Assembly: GCA_001584585.1 (NCBI GenBank)
Contig: LSYV01000034.1
Location: forward strand, 633,443-697,442
Source: Gonium pectorale
Lineage: Eukaryota > Chlorophyta > Chlorophyceae > Chlamydomonadales > Volvocaceae
Direction: 5' to 3'
DNA length: 64,000 nucleotides
Part shown: positions 57,138 through 64,000 of the stretch, in pieces
Layout: every line of letters starts with the position of its first letter
How positions within the stretch are numbered: position 1 is the first letter of the stretch
The notes under the pieces: generated by a model
What the model saw: only the letters and a program-made list of their open reading frames with translations
Database searches by the model: none
Told to the model about the DNA's origin: nothing
Translations under genes and position numbers: made by a program

Positions 57138-60100
57138 AGGAGCGCTGGCGCTCCAAAAGAGTCGCCGGAGCCGGGTGGTGGGACGTGTCACGATGACGCG
57201 CCATGACAGGAAGTGAGCTACCGTACCTTGCGTCTTAAACCCTTTCCGTTGCTTTCGCGATCCGTTGTGCAGTACTTTGCTTTGGCTCTGGCGAACTTGC
57301 GTCTGTTGGGATCATCCAGCAAAATTCGTTCCTCGCCCGAAGTTGCGGGGTCGCTCTTGGGGGCCATGTGCAGCTGTTTGGGGGGCTGGTCTGGCAGCGA
57401 GAAGGCGACACCAAATGCCGTTTGTTGAACTGGCGATGAACCGGTGGCGATGATGATGATGATGAGGGATGTTGGGCCCCATGCCGATGGGCTCCTGTTG
57501 ACCGTGTCTTTTCTGCAGCCACCATACTGCGGACCGCACATTATATTCTGTATCGGTAGGCGCCGACAAGGTTGACCGTGTCACTGTACAGTCGGCTCGC
57601 AGGCACTGCCAGTAGTCTGCCTCAGTGGTTTCAGAATGTGTGCGCTGCGCGCAGGCGCTCTGGGTTGAGTCCCTAGCACGAGGGCTTTGCGGGCATCGCC
57701 CTCTGCCACGCGTGCCGTCCCGTCCCTTTTTGGCGCTACAAGAGCTGCTCTCTCCGGGAGCCGCGGCTCACTCGTGCCGATTTTAGTTTAGCCGGCCAGT
57801 TACGTAGCGCGGAGTGCTTACTTGCCTGGTTTGCGGGCGCGGTCGTCCATGCGGCTTCACGGTATTCCGCCGGAGGAGGGTAAGTACATCTAGGACATGC
57901 AGGCGGGTGGCAATTCGCGTGTCTCTTTGTGCCAACCCCGCGTAATGGACATTCCGAACGCGCCGGACCCAGGAGGGAATGGGTGCCAGCGGGAAGGGCG
58001 CGCCCCGGCGTTGCACCGGTTTCCTTGGGGTTTCCTATTGCTTTGCTTTCCTGCCTTTCTACTATGTACCGTAACCGTACGCACGTCGACCGGCGCTCGT
58101 ATGTGGACTACGCCGCCCTTCCGTGGTGCAGGCAGGTTCTGTTGCTCTCAAAACGTTGCCTCCTCTGTTTGTGCCATCCCGCTTTGAGCGTTTCAGGGAT
58201 TGGTGTCCTTTGAGCTTTGCTTTGTCTCCGTGGGGTTAGGGCCTGCCCTGACTTTCCTAAATGGCGCAAGCAGGGTGGAGGATTGTGCAATGTGCTGCAG
58301 CCCGCAAATTTTCGGGGGCAGGTCGTGGTGAGTATGAGGGTGCGGGGGCGCCCGCACGGCGCGGCGCGCAGCTGCTATTAGCCTTCGCCGCGTCGCGCAG
58401 TGGCAGGCTCGCGCTCTCTGTTTGGCATGGATGGAGAGTTTGAATGAGGCTCTTAGACTACCTGCCGCCGCCTGGCTGCCATCGGACGTCGCGGCCCTGT
58501 GCCCACTTTTCTGTGCTGTCGCTGCCCTGGGATGGGCCTGATCCTCGGGGCGGGTTGGCTCTTAGCCGATGTCGCAGCTTTTGATGGCCCTCGGCGCAGG
58601 TGGCGCGCATCTGGCCCGGCAGGGGATTCATAACAATGCATTGCAGCGGAATGCGTTCTTTCTGCCGGCGTCACGGCAGTTGACCGTTGGTCGTTTGACA
58701 GGGAGCGTTGTAGGGCGTCGGGTTGTGATCGGTGGACAGGTGCTTGGCCTGCATGCCGTGTGTGATATGAACAAACAATCTGGCCATGACGGGCCACATT
58801 GGGCATGGTGCGGCGGCGCCCTGGGCAGCCCTGGCCTGCGACGCTTTGCCTGGCAAATTGCTGCGCTCTGTCGCTAGCAGGAGAGCGGCTCGGGGGGCGC
58901 CCAAAGCCTGGTAGCGCCTAGGCGCGGTCTCGTTCGGCTGACAGTATATGCGGCTGAAGAGTTACTACCTTACTAGGAGGGGGCGAGCCTTGTAACAGAA
59001 AAAGTGCCGCGCCGACCCGAGGGGTAATATGGGTTTGGGTTCGGCCGGTTACGGGGGATGGCTAAAAGCCTGTATGCCGGTACATGGGGTAGGGATTGGG
59101 ATGTGTCTTTCGGGTTGTGTGTCACCAGCATTGACTAGATGCCTCGTCGGGCAGTGGATTGCTTCAGGTCAGGGGGCGCAGGCCGTCCGACACCTCCCCA
59201 GGCGTGCATGTCGGCCTTTCCTGCCAGCAGGTCCTTCCTTTGCTTCTGTTGCCCCGCGGCGGCGCGCCCTGATGTCGGGTCACGTTTCAGGAGCTGTGTG
59301 TAGCTTGCTGCCGTTGGTGCAGGCTTCCTGATGACAGGCCTCTGAGCTCTTTAGCCCATCTGCAAGGTTTGCCAACAGACAAATGTTTGCGCCAGACGGC
59401 CTGCCACAGGCTCGCCGTCTGGCATAAGCACCTGCCTGATGGCCCTTGATGGCTTACTGCTTGGCTTGTGCAGCCTGTTGAACATGAGGCACGGAACGGC
59501 TGGCCGGGCAGCCGCATAAACATGCCGTCTGCGCCTGCGCCTGCTGCGCTGGCTTGCGGGGCCGTCATGATGCAGCCGCCCGGCGCTGCCTCGGATACCG
59601 ATACGTTCGCTCGGATGCAGCTTGGTGAAAGGCATCCGTGGATTTGTTAGAGAGCCTTGGGAGCAGATTGTACGATGGTACTGGGGACATGCCATATGCG
59701 GGAGTCCTGTCGGGCATGCAAGCCAGGTACGGCAGGAAAAGCAGGCAACAGAAGCAGGGAAACCATCTCTGCGGACCTACTACCACCCGAACGCGCGACG
59801 GGGGCGGCTGGGCGCTTGGGTACGAAGGTATGGCGGGCGAAGGGGGCTAGCAGACGGGGCGCTTCCGGTCCGGTCCAGAGGTAGACTTACCTGGGAATGT
59901 GGATGTAGAACGCTTGCTGGGCGCTGTCGTTGACGTAGCCACCAGTCCGTCGACTTCCAGCGGCTACCGGACCCGTGGGTGCGCAGCCCGCCAATCCACA
60001 CGCAACGATGACAGTTTGTGGCAGTGTTCCAACCGGGTAGTAGGGGCCTGGCTGGCCGGGCAACCCATGGTTGGGGCGCAACTGCTCGGGTATCGCCATT

Positions 60101-60345
60101 CAGCGGCTTGCCATGGCCCCCTGCTGTGACCCAGTGTCGCGGCGGTGCACATGCCTCGAAACACCTTGTACTGCAAAACACGTCTGTGTACTTGTCGCGC
60201 AACGTGACAAGGAAGATATTTAACCCTCTTTACCTGTACCATAATCTGCAGTCTCGGACATTGCGGGCAAGCGTTCGCGCGAACGCCGTAGGCAAAGATA
60301 CGCGACTGCCTTGAGTTCTGTCGGGGCTGAATACACTGTCTAAAT
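57138..60345. other. Gene-poor interval, possibly with decayed mobile-element sequence
   Basis: No conserved protein family is recognised. Several medium open frames overlap on both strands (for example 58569-58877 and 59622-59933 on plus), without consistent splice sites. The plus strand from about 57240 to 58440 has T-rich, G/T-biased wording unlike the exons nearby and like the repeat area at 15400-15700, which may mean transposon debris. A 12-bp palindrome GCGCCTAGGCGC lies near 58913. Confidence 0.3.
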
Positions 60346-63300
60346 ATGGAGGCGCTCAGCGCACCCGATCCTGGCTTGCTTGATAGGCTGGATGATCTGT
60401 GTCTCGCGCACATTGCGAGCTGGACCGGGACCGCAAAGGTAAAGCAAGTACCCGTGCTGCACACCTTACTCGTCCGTCAATAGTCAGCATTCTGCTGGAC
60501 GGTTGCACCTTCGCCCGTTCACCCAGGACTTGGCACGTCTGGGTAGCACCTGCCGGCGGCTGCGGGACGTCGTGGCAACGGCCGAAGAGGCTTGGAGCGT
60601 CCACATCTACACCGATTTTGGGCTTGTGGTGCAGGTGGGTACCTCAACCCCTCTTCCCTTAACCTTTCTGCCGTGCCCCTCCAGCGCCCCAGCTCAACAC
60701 CACCTCCCCTTCAATGCCACGGTTTGTGTGGGGCCTTCCGCCTGCCCCAACCCTCCGGCACCTGAGCGGAATAACCATTGTACAAGATGGCATCTTCGTT
60801 ATAGGCTTTATTCCGTCTGACCGACCGGCGCATTTGCCCACCTGTGCTTGGATGGCAAAACGTATGCAGGGCACTGGCTTGCAACGGCAGTACGGCATGC
60901 TGCGGAGGGCGTCAAGAGGTCAGCCACCCATCGCCGCACAGCAGCAGCAGCAGCAGGCGGGCGGCGCTGCGGGCCCGGCAGGCGGGGCGGCCGGCGGCAG
61001 CGGCGGCAGTGAGCCGCCCGTCCTGCTGCGGCCGTTCCTGCCCTTTGAAGGCGCGTCGACGGACGGTAGCTCCGACGAGCCGTATCAGATCTTTTGGGTG
61101 GGTAGTCCCCCCTGTAGAAGCCAACACGCGTCCACACTCAGCGCTCCTCTCTGCCCTGTGTCATGGCCCTGCTGCGCGGACCATGTTATGGCCGCCGGTC
61201 CGGCTTGAAGGTTGGGACTCCTGCTGAAACACGCCATACAGCCCACGTGTTAGTGCGCGCGATTGCCCGAGGCGCCCTGGTCCTCGGGCGGGCCACTCTG
61301 TCCGCCCGGGCCTGCCCAAAAACTCGCATTCCTCTGATTGCGTGGCCTGTTCGTTGCCGGTGCCGGTACCGGTGCCCTGCAGGCGGGGCACTTGTTCACG
61401 CCCAGTCCGCGCACCTTCTACTCGAGCGCGGCCACCACCACCAACATACACTGCGTGGCGGTGCTGCAGGTGAACCGGGTCGTGCGTGCGTACGGCTGGC
61501 GCAAGGCCGCGTAAATAGCCCTGTGTGCATGGCTTCCTCCTTCCTTCCCGAATCACAGACTTTCCAACTCGCAGAAAGTCGACTCCGGCCCTATTCGAGT
61601 GTAAGGACTTTTGCCGCTTACAAGGTGCTCTGATGCTCGTGTTCATGAAGTTACCTTGAACGCAACCTGCATCGCCGCCGTCGCGTTGCCCCGCCTCGCC
61701 GCTTCGCAGCCCAATGGCTACGACAACGCCGACCCGCACCGCGCCTTCCTGCTCGACCGGCTGCAGGTGCGGCTGGGCCTGGGCCGGGGCCAAGGTGGGA
61801 ACGACCGGTGGGGAGGGGCCAAGGGCGGGGCATGGGCATTGCGACGGACCCGCCGGTCGCTTCGATCCACTCCGATCGGATCGGGCCGTGGCAGTACTCT
61901 CTGATCGTCCAGTAAATGTCACCCAGGATCTAGATGGTCTCCATCGTCTCTGCCCGCGTAGTCATGCCGGGTTGAGGCTCGTCCCAGTCATTCCCACAAC
62001 TGTACTCGCCGCCAACCCAAACGCACCCAACGTTCGAGCGCAACCGCGTCCCGTACTCGCCCCTTCTGATGCCCGCAGCTCCCGGCTGCCTACCTGCGCG
62101 GCGATGTCGTCAAGTCTATCATGGCCGAGCAGGTGGGCTGAACGTACAGCTCAGGTGCCAAATGTTCGTGGCTCCTTAACTGCCATTGCATGCCGCTCCG
62201 TGGATATGGTTTTCGTCTTTTGAAGACAGGTAGGCAGATGCCATTTGCATGGGGTGTGGCTGCGTACCTGTCGCCTGCTTGTAGTTCGGCAGCTCGTATG
62301 ACACGTATCCTCCTGGTCGCGCTACTCCGGAATTGAGGCTCGGATTCCGCCCCTGCAGGCGTGGGAGGGGTCACCCAGCGCGCAGTTCCCCGACGAACTA
62401 CCTCCCCTGCCGCCGGGCGCAGTGGAGGCCGCACGCCGAGAGCTGAGCACCTGCCCCACTGAGGGTGGGTACGGTCTGCTGGCGGGGCAGGGCTGACGGT
62501 GGACGCTGGGGCGGTGTGAGCGTCCACTCCTGGCATGATCAGGCGGCCGGGACCAGTACGGTGTAGGGCCAGCTGATATTGGCGACGGCGTTGACACATG
62601 GCCAGCTTCTGCCCGACGGCATGAGCCCGACATGCCCAGATTCTGGCGTCGGTCGCCTTTGGCCGACCCAGGAGCCGTTACGCCTGTATGTGACATATGC
62701 GCGACGGAATTCTTAAAGCAGGTTTCAAAGAAAGCACCGTGCAAAGGCATCGGCGCACGGTTGTGATCCATATGCGCAGCGGCGTGCTGAAACGGTTCTG
62801 CGAGAAGACAGCAAGCAAAACAACCGGCAGCCCATGAATTCTCCGCCCGACTCAGCATAGTAACACCCGAAGAATGCTTCAGTTCTGGGCAGTATAGCTC
62901 AGCTTACTTGCAGACGGCAGGACCGGCAGTGCGGGAGTCGCGGCCGCGCGGGGACGCACGCGACGCCATGTAATCACACCTGCGGAGGTGCAGATTACGC
63001 CTGTGTGTGTGCAGCTGCACAGACACCCCCCTCCCTGCCCAACCCGTGGGTCGGCCCGGCGCCCAGCGCCTATCAAGGCGCGGCCCGCCGCTGCCCGCCC
63101 GCCTGCCTGCCCGCCCTTGGCTGCAGGCCTGGAGGACTTCTTCCTGCACTGCTACCACGAGCGCGAGAAGGGCGCCCCCTGGGGCGTGCTGCTGGTGCGC
63201 GGCCTGCACGCGCGGCTGGAGGGGCTGCTGGCGCGGCTGTGGCGCCTGCGGCAGCAGCTGGCAGAGGTCGGGGAGGGGGCGGGCCACGGCGGCGTGGTCG

Positions 63301-63548
63301 GCCTGGCGGCCTGGCGGGCGCCCGTCGCGGCGGGGCTGCCGGGCTCGGCTGGCGACGGGGTGCAGCGGATGAGGGCGGACGAGGCCGCTCTGGAGCAGGA
63401 GGTGGAGCGCGTGGTGCGCGGCGCAGTGCAGGAGACCATCCGGTACCAGAACGCGGCGCAGCAGGCGGAGGTGGCGGGCGCGGCGCCGCCCCGGTCGCCT
63501 CCCCCGGAGGACCTGGCCATCGCGAAGTTGTACCTGTTGGCACGGGAG
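60346..63548 (+). CDS. F-box protein (3' end not in window)
   Basis: Exons: 60346-60438, 60488-60634, 60870-61097, 61383-61469, 61575-61598, 61710-61766, 62079-62132, 62359-62464, 63127-63548; phases agree and the last exon reaches GAG|GTGTGT, so coding continues beyond. The first two exons form an F-box: LLDRLDDLCLAHIASW, then DLARLGSTCRRLRDVV and a Trp (AEEAW), the part that binds SKP1 in SCF ubiquitin ligases. The C-terminal part would choose the substrate; it reads QIFWAGHLFTPSPRTFYSS, HCVAVLQ, GYDNADPHRAFLLDRLQ, LPAAYLRGDVVKSIMAEQ, FFLHCYHEREKG, then a long helix rich in Arg/Leu/Glu. I do not recognise this C-terminal domain. Exon 5 (24 nt) is the least certain. Confidence 0.7.
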
Positions 63549-63945
63549 GTGTGTGTGTGTCGAGTGACGGGTGTGCAGCGGGTGTGTGGTGCGTGTTAAT
63601 GTAAGAGAGCCGGCATTGTGACATGCCGAGGGGGTGGGGGGGCTCGAAAGGGAATGGGAAAGGGAAGGGGAGGAGTAAGGGCAGGCGCGCGCATGCTGCA
63701 GGCTCGGTGGGTCTGGCGCGCTGGAGTGTGCGGCAATGTCTCCAGCTGATGGTCGCCCTATCGCCGGGCCTCGATCAGCCTTTGGTAAGCGTGTGGTAAG
63801 ACTTGCGGATTGCGACTCTCTGTCCTGCTCGCCGGCACCGCCACCCTCTGGCGGCGGACCCGCCTCAGCGGCGCAGACAGGCGGGCGGGCGGGCGGTCAG
63901 GCAGGTGGGCAGGCAGGCGGGCAGGCAGGCGGGCAGGCAGGCGGG

Positions 63946-64000
<55 letters not shown>
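63549..64000. other. Probable intron of the F-box gene ending in a tetranucleotide repeat
   Basis: This follows a GTGTGT donor and has no further coding block. It contains GT-rich and G-rich runs near 63630-63680. Confidence 0.4.
63876..64000. repeat. (GGCA/GGCG)n microsatellite at the window edge
   Basis: The unit GGCA, mixed with GGCG, repeats from about 63876 to the last base and becomes pure GGCA from about 63945. It continues beyond the window. Confidence 0.95.

Noticed and set aside
1..64000. Prokaryotic features such as operons, ribosome binding sites, CRISPR arrays or insertion sequences
   Set aside because: Every identifiable gene is eukaryotic and intron-containing. Tandem repeats here lack spacer structure and the unit form of CRISPR arrays.

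Overview
The window looks like nuclear DNA from a volvocine or Chlamydomonas-type green alga. The grounds are very high GC content, many short introns with GT...AG (and some GC...AG) ends and conserved phases, long Ala/Gln/Gly/Pro-rich insertions inside otherwise conserved proteins, abundant micro- and minisatellites, and two assembly gaps (runs of N). The species cannot be named from sequence alone. Gene models below were built by hand: conserved blocks were joined at splice sites whose phases agree, so exon edges are predictions.

Layout. (1) 1-8739, minus: a very large, mostly low-complexity protein with an N-terminal block that may have a longin-like fold and an Arg/Ser-rich segment; it runs off the left edge. 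(2) 8740-17052: a gene-poor, repeat-rich stretch with an orphan DDB1-like exon, a partial unidentified gene, direct repeats around the first N gap, and short dispersed repeats. (3) 17053-22787, minus: a complete RMD1/DUF155-family membrane protein in ten exons. (4) 23161-28889, plus: a complete KIF-binding-protein (KBP) homologue in ten exons, divergent from (3) across 373 bp. (5) 29592-36732, minus: a Werner-type 3'-5' exonuclease domain joined to a long Gln-rich N-terminal region that carries a 30-bp minisatellite and the second N gap. (6) 37520-41353 (minus) and 41638-45954 (plus): two O-fucosyltransferase-like paralogues head to head, 284 bp apart, with matching intron phases. (7) 47659-49988, plus: NAA10, the catalytic subunit of N-terminal acetyltransferase A. 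(8) 50905-57137, plus: an AP2/ERF transcription factor with a Gln/Ala-rich N-terminal half and one apparent +1 frameshift at a run of ten G. (9) 57138-60345: a gene-poor interval. (10) 60346-63548 and beyond, plus: an F-box protein that runs off the right edge.

The genes do not form a pathway. They are ordinary eukaryotic housekeeping and regulatory genes, some sharing divergent promoters. The points of most interest are the head-to-head fucosyltransferase pair with GC-AG introns confined to one copy, the exonuclease fused to a repeat-expanded Gln-rich region whose gap length can be corrected from the repeat register, the algal KBP with a long acidic Ala/Pro insert, the frameshifted AP2 gene, and the stray DDB1 exon. 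I found no convincing tRNA, rRNA, CRISPR array or bacterial-style operon.
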